Assembly: GCA_025765595.1 (NCBI GenBank)
Contig: JAIVFH010000001.1
Coordinates: forward strand, 248,001 to 312,000
Direction: 5' to 3'
Source: Obelidium mucronatum
Taxonomy: Eukaryota; Chytridiomycota; Chytridiomycetes; Chytridiales; Chytriomycetaceae
Length of the DNA stretch: 64,000 nucleotides
The notes under the pieces were generated by a model, which was not told the origin of the DNA, searched no databases, and saw only the letters and a list, made by a program, of their open reading frames with translations. Of the stretch, positions 22,639 to 33,968 are shown in pieces. A program made the position numbers and the translations under genes. Position 1 is the stretch's first letter. Every line of letters starts with the position of its first letter.

Positions 22639-23911
22639 TCATTTGAGACAAACACCGTGACGATTGACTCCAGCTTTTACAAAAGCTTCTTCTTTAAGTC
22701 GATCAGGAACAGCTCCACCAATCATCTTGTCATCACAGACAGCATCCCATCCACAATTACAAACACATTCGTTCGATGTCAATCTCACACCTCGAAACGT
22801 CAAAGATATCCGTAGTGCACGATCAACCCGTGTACAATTCACAACGTCCGCCCTTCGTTGCCTAATCGCATGCTCCCATGCATATCGAGATTCGCCAGCC
22901 ATAAAACAAATACTCCTTGGAGGAAGCAAGACTTGGACCGTTTTGAGAGGTTCCGAAGAATGGACTATTTTGCTTCCGGATTGGTGATACAAAGTACGCC
23001 ATTCCATTTGAACCGGGGCCAGCAAACTCAATGATGTAATAGGGCTGTCGAAGCGGGTATGTGTGTCAACATGAGGACTGATCCCGCTTCCAGCCGGATA
23101 CTTATTGAGCGTTAATTGATTGAATCCACGATACGAAAACTCGTTTCCATAGACAGCGGATAGTTTTTGTATTGTAGCCGCCATTCTGGGAAATAGAAAG
23201 TCGCACCATCCAGGTAAAGGACCAGGATCTTTACTGAAATCAATGTGATTGCTGTTGTAGTCGAAAACGAATCCATGGTGTTGGACTTGCCGCTCAGAGA
23301 GATTTACCCATGGATGTGTATTCATGCCCTCGATGAGCTGGGCTTCCTCTTCAGCGGTAATGAAGTCAGGGATAATGTGGAGACCTGGAATTTCTCTCAG
23401 AATATCAGCTGGCTCTGTGAGAGTGTCAATGGGCGGGAATGGTATCTGTTTTGCGAAGAGTGCGTGGATAATCCGGCCATTCTCTTTGGATGTTGACACC
23501 GTAATATCTGACGCTGGAATAATAATATCGTCCACAGTTTCTGCAGTTGCTGAAAACAAGGCATCGTTTAAGAAGTGGAAAGCTGCAGTAGTTTGGGCTG
23601 GAGTCTCAAAGAGAACAAAGGAAAAGGAACGGCCCTTTGAGACCTGCCACAGAAGAATTTAGATTGTTAACATACAGATGATATAGATGCAATACCTTCA
23701 GCGCTTGGAATCCTGCAAGATGTACTAGACTCCGCTGGACAGCATTCACATCGCCAACTCCTGAGTCGTTACCAACATTCAGCAGACACAGTACGGTACA
23801 GTCAGAGGATGCTTCGTCTGGAGAAAGGTACACAATTTCTTCGAAAGATGTGCGCTCCTTTGCAGCGATCCCATGGAGGAGTTTTAGAACTTTCTTTGTT
23901 AAGATTGGCAT
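22639..23911 (-). CDS. ALKBH8-like 2-oxoglutarate/Fe(II) oxygenase (RRM-like plus AlkB domain)
   Basis: AlkB-family dioxygenase of the type that hydroxylates wobble-uridine modifications in tRNA. Exons 23911-23696 and 23643-22639 give 406 aa. The N-terminal part (TVLCLLNVGNDSGV, then GRSFSFVLFETPAQ) fits a small RNA-recognition-like fold. The AlkB core has the metal ligands in SPHVDTH (H263, D265) and RYAWEHAI (H330), with ALRISLTFRGVR supplying the 2-oxoglutarate-binding arginine. After it, the cysteines of CVCNCGWDAVCDD resemble the zinc cluster that follows the AlkB domain of human ALKBH8. The methyltransferase domain that follows in the animal protein is absent; in fungi that activity is a separate protein (Trm9). 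A further in-frame ATG exists at 23947. Substrate is inferred from family. Confidence 0.8.
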
Positions 23912-23959
23912 GTGGTTGGTAAGAAAAAAAATACAACACCAACTCATACAAAGAAAGCC

Positions 23960-24892
23960 ATGACAACTCTGTTAGGAGAACTGGCCAGCTTAGCTGTCTC
24001 CAAGAATCCCCATCAAATCTATTCTGTTTCTCTTCCTCAGGAGCTGTGGGAACGAATCCTGTCCCACTGTGACTCAGATGTTGTGTTTCCATTCTGCCAT
24101 GTTATCAAGCCACTCAAACATGTATCAGAAGCGATTTACAACGTCGGAACGATATTCAACATGAGCTTTGACGTTCTTTTCCCGACATTCTGGCTTCCTG
24201 TTCAATTTGAAGTGTGTAAGACAGTCAAACTGGGCAAAATACCCCGGGAGCCCCTTCCCATTTGTTCGAATCAAGAATTCGCAGCTGTGGAGGCCTTGAT
24301 TAAAGTGGTGTCTTGCTGTGGTGGAATGGTCAAGCTGCAAGCTTACTCATTGGTCCATTTTGAGGCTATTCGACCCATTCTGCCCAAAATCGTTGACGTA
24401 TATATATCCCCACCCGCTGACGGGATATATTACGATGATTATGCAGGTCCGGATACATATGAATCCATCTTGGCAGCGATCCATTCATTCAACATCAAAA
24501 TTCGAAAACTTGACATCCCCTCCCTCTACAATGCACAAGAGACAGAGTATTTGGACAATCCATGGTTTTTACAATTGGCGCGGCATTCGAAGATGCTAAG
24601 GTGTTTTCGATGCGACCTTTTACCACTTGATATCTTAATTGATTTCAAGTATTTGGAACAAATTGAGCTGGACTCGTTTGAGCTTAGCGAGTATTCGTTT
24701 GATTTATTTTTAACTGCAGCTCGAGGACATCCGCGGTTAAGGCGGGTGACTTTTGAGAATATGGTTATGCACGATGGGGGCCAGTTGGAGTTTGTTCGCC
24801 TGGATGAAGAATTGAATGATATTGGTTGGCGGTGGTATGATGGGGTTGGGGAAATCTATGGGAATCCTTGTGTTGTGTGGGAGAAGATATAG
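23960..24892 (+). CDS. F-box-like protein, function unknown
   Basis: Single exon, 310 aa. Residues about 24-45 (SLPQELWERILSHCDSD) have the pattern of an F-box, which would link it to an SCF ubiquitin ligase. The rest has spaced hydrophobic segments with leucine-rich-repeat-like spacing (FKYLEQIELDSFELSEYSF, HPRLRRVTFENM) but no clear repeat register. The start codon is 48 bp from that of the divergent ALKBH8-like gene, so the two share a very compact promoter. F-box assignment is from motif only. Confidence 0.65.
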   Translation: MTTLLGELASLAVSKNPHQIYSVSLPQELWERILSHCDSDVVFPFCHVIKPLKHVSEAIYNVGTIFNMSFDVLFPTFWLPVQFEVCKTVKLGKIPREPLPICSNQEFAAVEALIKVVSCCGGMVKLQAYSLVHFEAIRPILPKIVDVYISPPADGIYYDDYAGPDTYESILAAIHSFNIKIRKLDIPSLYNAQETEYLDNPWFLQLARHSKMLRCFRCDLLPLDILIDFKYLEQIELDSFELSEYSFDLFLTAARGHPRLRRVTFENMVMHDGGQLEFVRLDEELNDIGWRWYDGVGEIYGNPCVVWEKI

Positions 24893-25081
24893 AACGGAAA
24901 CAAAGACCATCTCTTTGCCTGCATCTAGAAATATATGATTTATGTTTTTCGGTGATCTTGAGGCTTACAATTATTGACAATTATAACTGCGTCCCTTGTC
25001 CTTTACGTGATGTGGCACAGATTTTCTATCCCGTCGAAAAAAGCTCAAAATAAGACGCCATTCCCACCCCGCCAAGCAACA

Positions 25082-26251
25082 ATGACTGAAACATCAAAGC
25101 CTTCAAGAAGAATTCGACCTGACCTCAAGAAAGCTCTATCTCTACAACAGAAAGGGAAACCCCGCCAAGCCCTTCAACTCTACCAAGAAATCTGGAACCG
25201 CGTCCTCACCACCTCCACCCACTACACTACAAACAGATTCGACCTCATCAAGAAGGAAATCTTGGACGCTTATAATCTCATTCTCGCAAACCCTCTACAC
25301 CAACACAGTTTCCATGAAACTTCCCACGAACAGTTCCTCAAGGAAATCGAGAAAAACACGACTGAACACTCGTTTCATCGGGGACACGCGGCCTACGCGT
25401 GCTCTAGTTTATACCACACTCTCGGAAGATCTGACCGCGCTGTTCAACAACTCAGAAAAGCCATCACCTTACTCGACCAAATGTCACATCAAGAGGCCAA
25501 AGAGGTCTTCACGGTACCAAATTCGTGTACCAGCCTCACTGTAAAGCAACTGGTTGAATTGAAGCCAAATGGGCTCTTGAATATCTGTCGTACAATGTTG
25601 CAGGTTCTTGGAGAAGAAGGAAGTGGGAATGAAATGATTCGCCCAGCCCTGGATTTTATTCGCGAAGTGTTTCCTGCTGATTATTTCCGCGGCGGTATGT
25701 TTGGAGCAAACGCAGAATACCCGCCTGCGAAACTAATGGCGATGGAACAGTATATAACAAATCAAGATCGAAGACTGAAGGCAGAGTGCTGGAATTGCCA
25801 TTGTATGGCTCAAGAAGGGTTGAAGATGAGGCTATGTTCTCAATGTGAGTTGGTCAGTTATTGCTCCAAAGAATGTCAAGGAACCGCGTGGAGACTCAAT
25901 CACAAGGCAATTTGCCGGTCCAATCGAGATTTGAAAAAGAGAGATTTGGTTCGCGTGTTTGGTGTGACCGAATATGGAGCTGACAGGAATGGGATTGTGT
26001 TTGCTCTTTGTACTGTCGATGAGAATGGGATATGTACTCTCATGCCCGTTGGATCTATTGGGAAAGAATTTACTGCTGAACTCAGGAATGTGAAACTCGT
26101 GATTCCTGTGGAGCTGAGGGATCAAGCGGAGACAACCGAAATAGTCCGAGGAGAGACAAATGACACGCTCAAGAATTTGATGGATAACTTCTCAAAAGAC
26201 CGTCGCCAGATGGTTATTTCATCCATTTCCCAATCAATGAACAAAAGATAG
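25082..26251 (+). CDS. MYND-type zinc finger protein with TPR-like N-terminus
   Basis: Single exon, 389 aa from the ATG at 25082; an in-frame upstream extension to 24974 is open but begins without a good start context. Residues about 236-277 form a MYND finger with the usual spacing: CWNCHC, then LCSQCELVSYCSKEC, then HKAIC. The N-terminal third has paired helices (LSLQQKGKPRQALQLYQEIW, YHTLGRSDRAVQQLRKAI) like tetratricopeptide repeats. MYND fingers bind proline-rich partners, often in chromatin or methyltransferase proteins, but no SET domain is present. Role unknown. Confidence 0.8.
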   Translation: MTETSKPSRRIRPDLKKALSLQQKGKPRQALQLYQEIWNRVLTTSTHYTTNRFDLIKKEILDAYNLILANPLHQHSFHETSHEQFLKEIEKNTTEHSFHRGHAAYACSSLYHTLGRSDRAVQQLRKAITLLDQMSHQEAKEVFTVPNSCTSLTVKQLVELKPNGLLNICRTMLQVLGEEGSGNEMIRPALDFIREVFPADYFRGGMFGANAEYPPAKLMAMEQYITNQDRRLKAECWNCHCMAQEGLKMRLCSQCELVSYCSKECQGTAWRLNHKAICRSNRDLKKRDLVRVFGVTEYGADRNGIVFALCTVDENGICTLMPVGSIGKEFTAELRNVKLVIPVELRDQAETTEIVRGETNDTLKNLMDNFSKDRRQMVISSISQSMNKR

Positions 26252-26316
26252 TTTTTTTTTCTTCACTGCAAACCAACTGATGCAAAATCTCAAAAGCACT
26301 CAACAACAGTATACCT

Positions 26317-29300
26317 ATGCTCCCCGGTAGTGCCTGTCATTGCATCAGCTACTGGACTTTCGAAGGCTCAGGAGGTAGATTGCGTGATGGCCCTGTCCTC
26401 AACCTTTGCCAAAATGTTGAATCCCAGGCTGAAGTGGAACGCAAACTGAGAAGCTTTGGAGCATCGTTTAATTCCAATCCCATCTTTGCTGCAAACACAA
26501 CTCATGTTATCTCCAACTGTATGGGGTCCAACAAAATGAAGGTTTTTTAAACCGTTTTAGCTACAAATCAGTTTTACACACTCAATGTTTATCCCCCCAG
26601 ATTGCCAGATCTAATGGGGTTCCGATAGTGATGCTATCATGGGTGGATGCATGCTTAAGAGAATTTAAGTCCAATCCATCGTCGTTCGGAGCCATTCGAA
26701 TTCATGAGGTGATTTATCAGAACGTTGAAGTTTCGTCTCACTTGCCAATCATTCCCCTTTTTCTTTTGGCTTCTGCAGCTCACCCAGGCTCATTTAATGA
26801 AGATTTCCCAATCTATTTCTCCAATTGAAACCACACCTCCGGAAAAGACTCCAATACGAATTGTCATCAAACATAAAGCCGATATAACCGGCAACACTAG
26901 TACTAACATTACAAAAACGAGCCCCAACAACAGCGAAAATTCATTATCTTCAAATTCGAAATCAATTTCTGGTTCTCAAGGTGTATCCGCAATCAACGTG
27001 GAAGAAGTGCGAGCAAGTTTGAAGCCATCATTGGATTCTGTCGTGTCCCAATTGCCAGAGATATCTCCCATTTTAATCGGCAGTTTAATGAATGGAACAG
27101 CTTCCACAGCGCATATTGGCCTCCTTAATGTTGACAGAGATGCGGAGATTGATTCGTTGCTTCCTGATCCCAAACATCCGTTCAAATCCGCGACTCACAT
27201 GCTTCAATGCTTGGTGATTTATCACTCTGTGTTAACGGTTCGAAGTCAGTACATGACAGATGGAATGCATTTGTTCACTAGACCTCGTTGCAGAAGATAT
27301 AATTCTTTTCTTGCTTTCGTCATTGGTAAATTGGATGCTGGATGCTTGTTTGCCAATGTTTCACGTTTTGTGGTTCATCATTTGGAACTGTCGCTTCAAG
27401 ATTCTACTTATGATTTCTCCGAGCTGGAGGATTTCTCTCTATGGGAGAGTGACGAGGGGGTTATTGCTGCCGGCCGTGAGGACAACATGGACTGCGATGA
27501 CGATGGCGATATTCCTGCTGATGCTTCATTGACAGCCAATGCTGCACAAGATGATATACCTGAATTTTCACTTCTGTTCAAAGAGTTTTTGGCAAAGGTG
27601 CATACATCGCGTGGACTGTCCGTATTGATGGTCCGGCCTGATTTTGTCGAGCTCTTTGGGACGTCCAATCGGGATGCCTTGGTTCAAGCTATATCTGCCA
27701 CTGTTTCCAAACTTTGCAAAGAGTCTCGAAATATGTGGCATGATTCAGATTTCTGGGCATTGTTGAATGACATTGCTGAAAGCAAAGTGAATGAGCTGTG
27801 TGAGGTTATCCTGTTTGGGACTACTGCTCCGGCTGAAGAATCGACTGGACTTTTGGATGCTTTGACGAGTACTCCTTGTGAATCTTTGTCTGCTGTTGAT
27901 GTGAACCGCATCAATTCGGTTTTGGATGTGTTTTTGGAATCTGAAGAGGCCAAACAACGGATTCTGGACCAACAGGACTCGTATCCCAGCGCTGTCACGA
28001 CCACCAACACTGCTACTACAACAAGTAAAATTCCTCTTCTTCTGACAGCGTTGAGGAATGGTGCCGGACCCATGATATTGTACTTGACGGAGGAGCTGAA
28101 TGTGCTCATGTCACGGACAGTTCCTGAAACAGAGGAAGAGTGCCCATGGGCACTCTTGGAAACAGCTCGCAGTGGTTCATGGGCGATGCTTCAGCAGCTT
28201 TTATCAAGTGGTGATATGGGGCGGGTCTTTGATGGAAGTGAGGAGCCCCTGGTTCGCTATTTCTTGAAGAGATACAACAAGAAAAGTATCCGCAGCAAAG
28301 CATGGAAAGCTTTAGGTATTCCAGTACCCGAATGGAGTACTGTGGTATCATCAGTTACTCTGCTTGGTGCAAGTTTTGGAAACGCGGATGTCTTTACTCC
28401 CTTACTTGAAAGCTTAACAGCTGCGGATATACAGCGCGGCACTTGCTCTATTGACGTTGAATGGGCCGCGGGCTCGGGAGATAATTCGTCTTTCCGCGAT
28501 TTGAGCCAATTTGACATGGCGTTACTTGGTGGCTTCTTGGAGGAAGCCAAAATGATTTTAGAAGTACTTCTTGAAGACAAGGACGAAACTCCTATAAAGT
28601 ATAATCCCGTTGTGATCGTTCGTTGGCTGGTCTGGATGACTGAATGCCACGGCGAGCCAGCACCGCCATCGCTCTATCCTGATAACGCGGCTTTGACTTT
28701 GACCTCGAAATCTTCTATTCTTGTTAAAGAAATTATTACCATGCTTGGCGACGATGGCTTGGACTCTCTTATTTTTGATTCTCAGTGGCCTTCAACACTG
28801 CCGTTCGAATTATACGCGCGGGAATGGATCACCCCACAGCAAATGAACCAATTCATAGATTCGGAGCAGTTTGAGCATTCTTATACTGGAAAGGACACAA
28901 CAAGTCTTCTTTGCTGGGCGTCATGGCGATTCGATGTTCAACTTTTGTCAAACTACGTTCCTTCCATAAGTGACAAAAAGGATATCCTCCTTGAAAAGAC
29001 TCATCCGGAAAAGGAGTCATGGCTTCATTTGCTATCCCACAGGTTCTTGGAGCCAGAGGTTAAAAAGGATAGGTCTTGCGTTCGTTTAGTGATGACGTGT
29101 GTTGGGAATGCGGAGGTTTTCACGTCAGTGAATAGTCGGGGAAAGAGTGTGAGGGATGTTTGGGAGGGTATTCTAGGAAAAGTGGATCGGGCGGGTGTTG
29201 CTGAAGTCAAGAGGATTCTGGCATTGATCGATCAGAGAATCAATGAGTTTAAATTAGCTGAGAAAGGTTGGTTTCGTTTTTCTTTTCTTGCCTGGTATAT

Positions 29301-30560
29301 GATTTGATTTTCTTATTTGGTCTGGAAGAACAAGAAGCGGCTGCTGCGAACGGTTCTCAAGAACAAAAGGCCATTGAACTTTCGACTGATATTGCTTCTA
29401 ATATCGCCGACGACGGAAATGTTACTGTTGACGATGCGCCCAATGACATGGATATTGACAATGGCACTGACACTCAGATACCACCTCCACCATCGGAAAA
29501 GCCAGAAAGCAGAACTCCTCCTGTTCAGGATGAAAAGAAGCCCGTTCTCACGGACATACTGGCCTCTAAAATGGCTAAATTACGTAGCCAAGCGCTTGAC
29601 ACTATTTCGCCATCTGGTTCCCCTTCTATTCCACCTACAAATGCGCCTTCAGCCGAAATCTCTTCTACATTGACAACCGAAACCAATGCACCAACAGGAG
29701 ATACTGCTACAAATGGCGTGAAAGTCGTCCCATCCGAGAGTACAGTTACAAAGGATGACCCAAGGCCTGAAAAAGGTAAGCAGCTTGTTTCCCTGTTCTT
29801 CTTCACACCAACAAATGCCCCCCCTGCAGATGCACCCGCGACCAAACACAGCCAGAGCACCGAGTCCTTCCCTCCGCCGGCGCCGAAGCCGCGCCAGACA
29901 CTCGGCAGCGCGGCGGAAAGCAGCCGCGCGCCGAGCCGCGGCGGCGCCGTCAAACTCGACCGCGCGTTTGCCGAGCGGCGCCGCAGCCGCAGCCGCGTGC
30001 GCCGCAGCCGCAGTCGCAGCCGCAGTCCGCCGCCGTACAACTCGCGCCGCCGCGACTCGCCGCCGCGCCGCCAATCAAATAACAACAACAGCAACAGCGG
30101 CCGAAGAGCCGAGGACGCCAGACAGAACGACACTGCCACAGCCACGGGGGGCAAAGACGCCGCTGCCCGCGATGACTCCTCACGGCCGCGCGACCGCTCA
30201 AACAGCAGCGCTGGTCTTCCAGACCCGCCAAAGTCGTCTAAACCCACTACGGCGAATCCATCGCCAGTTCTCATGAACCGGCAAAAGAGCAATCTTGGAA
30301 ACGGCGCGGTCTTGGGCAACCCACCGCCAGTTTTGATTCACGAAAAGAAAAGGGTGGGTGAGAATAGTGGAGGTTTGAGTTTGGGTTTAGGTGCCCCGCC
30401 ACCAGCTCCAACACCTCCACCACCACCGCCACCAGTGGTGACTAGAATTATCCAGGAGAAGCGGAAACGTTTCGATTCAGAAGATGATATTGTGGATTAT
30501 GGAGATGGCGACGATGACGATAGTGTGCAAGGTACGAAAAAAAAAATGGAGTTTCTGAAT

Positions 30561-30604
<44 letters not shown>

Positions 30605-31850
30605 GTTCGATTTTATATTGTTTTTCACTCTTTCTCAAACGAACACCCCCTTTGTGTTACCAGGCAGCGGAAACTCGTATGTGATTCCAAGCAAGATATT
30701 CCAGCCATCTATATCCAGTGGATCATACAAAGGAGTAGACATGAGTCTTCCCGTCCCCAAATCCCGAAAATTCAATGAAGTGATTGATTTAACAGGAGAT
30801 CACATCGACTCAGGTGTAGGCAGTAGTATCAACAACAATGGCTTGAATACAGCAGCATCGTCGTCGTCGTCGTCTCATAAGCTTCCCATTTCCGAGCGGA
30901 TTGGAAAGAAACCCGCCATCATGGAACGCTTGGGTGGAAAAAAGGAGGATCCATTCGTGATTGACTCTGCTTCACCAAGTCCGTCAAGAAATCTTGGGAG
31001 CGGTGGTTATGTTGGGAGCGGCAGTGGGTCAAGAGGTTCTCCAAGACATACCCAAACTAATAATGCGAATGCAACAGCGGGGACAACGGCAGCAACAGCA
31101 ACAGTGGCTGTGGCGACAGCAATGTCATCTGCTCCTTTTGTTTCTTCTTCTTCATCCGCGACTACGACTTCTTCATCCAGAACGTCGATTTTCGAACGCC
31201 TGGGTGGAAGCCATAAGCCAGAGTTTAATGAAAGTAAAGGGTCTGAGTACTCGTCATCTCAGATAGCGGAACGTCTTGGCGGCGGCGGGGGCGGTGGTGG
31301 TAGTAGGGGTAGCGGTGGTAGGACTGGTAACAGTACGAGCGGGAGTGGTGGTAAGTTGCCCCCACCACCTGCTGTCGCAGCAATACCTGTTTACACAAGA
31401 ATAATTCCTCAACACAATGCTGCTGTTCCTCTTTCGACACTTGTATCGCCGCCTGGATATGCAATCCCGCAACAACAACAACAACAACAACAACATCAAG
31501 ATGCGTTTCTGCAGAGATATGCGTACCCGCAAAGTTCGTATTTCCCAACATATCCATTTGGTCCTGGTTATGGGAGCGGTGGTGGTGGTGGTGGTGGTGG
31601 TTCTCTGAACCTTGGCACGGTTGGGAGTGGTGGTGGCGGCGGTGGATACTCAAGCTCGTTGAGTTATCCATCTTCATCAGGGGTATTGGGTCGAAACTCT
31701 GGACGGGATAATGACCAGTCACGGAAAGACAGGTCGCCGAATGGTGCAAAAGGAGGAGATGGTAGTAGTAGTAGTAGTAATAGTAGGGATGGGAATCGTG
31801 GGAGTGTTGAACGAAGGGTTGAAGATGGGGTTATTAGAAGGCGGTTCTGA
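26317..31850 (+). CDS. BRCT-domain nuclear protein with long disordered, RS-like and ERLGG-repeat C-terminus
   Basis: Exons 26317-26541, 26601-26708, 26779-29266, 29329-29775, 29830-30531 and 30664-31850 give about 1,718 aa. The first 110 residues form a BRCT domain (LNLCQNVESQAEVERKL, FAANTTHVISN, IVMLSWVDACL), a phosphopeptide-binding fold of DNA-damage and transcription proteins. A helical region of about 700 residues with no family I recognise follows (to KRILALIDQRINEF). The tail holds an arginine/serine block (RRSRSRVRRSRSRSRS), Pro-rich and Gly-rich runs, and repeats of ERIG/ERLGG. The 54-nt intron at 29776 has no in-frame stop. The intron at 30532-30663 contains a T run of about 44 bases. 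A role in nuclear RNA or DNA metabolism is likely but inferred. Confidence 0.75.
30560..30603 (+). repeat. Poly-T tract inside intron
   Basis: About 44 consecutive T residues lie within the last intron of the BRCT-protein gene, upstream of its 3' splice site at 30663. Read as coding it gives a meaningless Phe run, which helped place the intron. The exact length may be unreliable in the assembly. Confidence 0.9.
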
Positions 31851-31976
31851 TTTTTTGTTTTTGTTTTTTTATTATGTATGGTACAAGCTTGATGGAGGGG
31901 GGTGGTGCGAGAGGTTTATGAACAACCAAGATTATATAAAAAGATATGGTGGATAATTGTATCCGGTTTTTTTTTT

Positions 31977-33493
31977 TTAGTTTACAGAGTTTTGATCAGC
32001 TTTTGATGATGTCTTTGAAAGGCCGAGAGTAGTGCGTAATGCATGTCTCTATTGCAGCATGTTGTATTGATGTTAGAAGGGGTATAAGAAAAAAAATAAA
32101 AATGAGACAACTCAACGAAATCATTCTGAAAATGCAAAATAAGCAATGGACTAGCAACAGCATCCGCAGCACGAAACGACTCCCCAATAATCACCCAAAG
32201 CCGTGGAACACCTTCCCGCCGAAGCCCATGCATACACGCAATCACCACAGCCGGTAAATAAGACGCCAGAAACATGACGACAAGCAACACGCAGTTGAAG
32301 AGAACCATTTTCTGCCGCCTCAATTCCTCTTCATCCGCTTTGGAAGGTTTTTGGATTTCATCTGGCGTTGTTGCTACAGTAACGCGTGCTTCTGCACTCG
32401 AGCCGTTGCCGCCGCCGCCGGCTTCAGCGCCAGCGCCAGCAGTAGCAGCAGCAGCGAGGATAACTGCTTCAATAAGTCTTTCATTGGCTTCGCGACTTCT
32501 TTTCGCGGATGCAATCAGTTCAATCATTTGGATACTGCAAATGTAGGAACGCAAGTATAGGTACGTTATTCCAAGGAACACGAGTCCAGCATACGTGGCG
32601 CCGACTACGAGGCAAATCATTCCATTGCTTTTGGGGTATAGTCCATCTGGAGTCGGCTTTCCCCCCCAAAGAAGAAAAAGAATCAGTATTTACCAAGTAA
32701 AAAAGAGAGTCTCTCTCTTTGTGTTTTTACCGATTGAGCAAAGGATACAATAAACAAAGTGGAAACGGCAGTTGCAATGACAAGAACGGCAATCATGTAT
32801 CGCCGGTCGAGGCCGACGGGGAGTTGTAGGACTATTTTCGCGTATCGTTCGAGTGCAATGATTAGGTTCCATGAGAAGATGATGAAGCTTCCTGAATAGC
32901 TATTTATGTTTGTGAGTTGAGTGTGTGTGTGTGTGTGAATAGAGAGAGTATGTATGTGTCATGAATGAATGAGTCACCGCCTACGGCGGTATGAACATGA
33001 ACAAAAAGAAAAGAAATTCACCGCCTACGGCGGTATGAATCACCGCCTTCGGCGGTATAAACAAAAAGGAAAAGAAATCACCGCCTTCGGCGGTATGAAT
33101 CACCGCCTTCGGCGGTATGAATCACCGCCTACGGCGTTATGTATCCGCCTTCGGCGAAAGAAATCACCGCCTTCGGCGGTATGAGTCACCGCCTTCGGCG
33201 TAAGAAACCACCGCCTTCGGCGGTGAAACAACCCACCTAAAAGCCCCATAAACCTGATTCACGACGATAAAACGCCCATCATCCATCCAAAAAAAAGTAT
33301 ACCAAGACCACAAAACAGCCATCCCAAGACTATACCCAAAAAACAAAAAAACGAGAATAGTCATCATTTTGCCCATGGGAGTCCATAACGTGTCATAACG
33401 TTTTCTCAAGATTGAAAACAAAACGAGACTGTTGACGAGTATTCCAATGTAGTATAAAAGTGGGACGGATATGCTCGCGTATTCAACAGCCAT
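31977..33493 (-). CDS. Rhodopsin-like seven-helix receptor (G-protein-coupled receptor)
   Basis: Exons 33493-33237, 32899-32731, 32656-32117 and 32048-31977 give 345 aa with seven hydrophobic helices. TM1 holds YYIGILVNSLVLFSIL and TM2 LVFLFFGYSLGMAVL. TM3 reads IIFSWNLIIALERY, ending in an ERY triplet at the place of the class A DRY motif. TM4-TM6 follow, with a glycine/alanine-rich third intracellular loop. TM7 reads ADAVASPLLILHFQND. The last splice joins it to FRHALR, which fits helix 8. The read-through alternative without that intron gives an unlikely tail. Sensing of light or a small ligand through a G protein is the expected role. I see no lysine in TM7, so it is not an opsin. The first intron (33236-32900) holds an array of small hairpins. 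Confidence 0.75.
32976..33224. repeat. Array of ten GC-rich hairpins, ACCGCC-TTC/TAC-GGCGGT
   Basis: Ten copies of a 15-nt palindrome with six-base arms and a three-base loop stand at 32976, 33020, 33042, 33080, 33102, 33124, 33144, 33166, 33188 and 33210. Seven are perfect; those at 33124, 33144 and 33188 have changed right arms. Loops alternate TTC and TAC while the arms stay paired. Spacers are short and A-rich, and centre-to-centre distances vary between about 20 and 44 nt. The array is inside the first intron of the receptor gene, just after the donor site. Confidence 0.9.
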
Positions 33494-33968
33494 GAGAGTG
33501 CGGGTTTTCTGTGCGGGTTGGGGGTGTTTTCTTTTTCTTCTTTTGTGTAGGGGAATACACAATGGTGGGAGGGCATTGTTTCCATTGTCCGTTGCCGTAC
33601 AACAATGACATCTTTGGATGGTGATTTAACAAACAAAAAAAAAAGATTTTGGAGGGAGAACTTCAAGAAGAAGAAAGATGAGAAGAAGAAGAAAAAGAAA
33701 AAAAAAAAGCTTGAGAGAAAAGTGTCAAAGACCAATTGAATTTTTCAAGACAGGTTTGGTTGTAACTGGCACGTGAGCAGATACTGGGACTAATCCAATG
33801 TAACAGGGGGCAGTGCGACGGAGAAGCACCGAAACAGCGATCAAAAGCGCTTCTTATCGTGCAGCTTATCACGCTTGTGAAACTCAGCGCAAACCCTGTT
33901 TTTCGCTCGCAACGTCAATCTTTCTTTTTTTGGGTTTCATTTGCATTTGGTAAAAAATCTCCAATTCA
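33494..33968. promoter_or_regulatory. Divergent promoter region between receptor and PP1 subunit genes
   Basis: This 475-bp gap lies between divergent start codons. It has an A/T-rich purine tract (GAAGAAGAAGAAAAAGAAAAA near 33680-33710) and no coding signal on either strand that I trust. No specific site was recognised. Confidence 0.4.

Noticed and set aside
29525..30319. Long antisense frames (Arg/Cys/Ala-rich) across the BRCT-protein tail
   Set aside because: They mirror the GC-rich RS-like and low-complexity coding sequence on the plus strand, which is spliced in frame with a recognisable domain.
32969..33184. A CRISPR-like array or short coding repeat
   Set aside because: The repeats are 15-nt palindromes with very short, unequal, similar A-rich spacers, inside a nuclear intron; the open frame over them only reflects the repeat.
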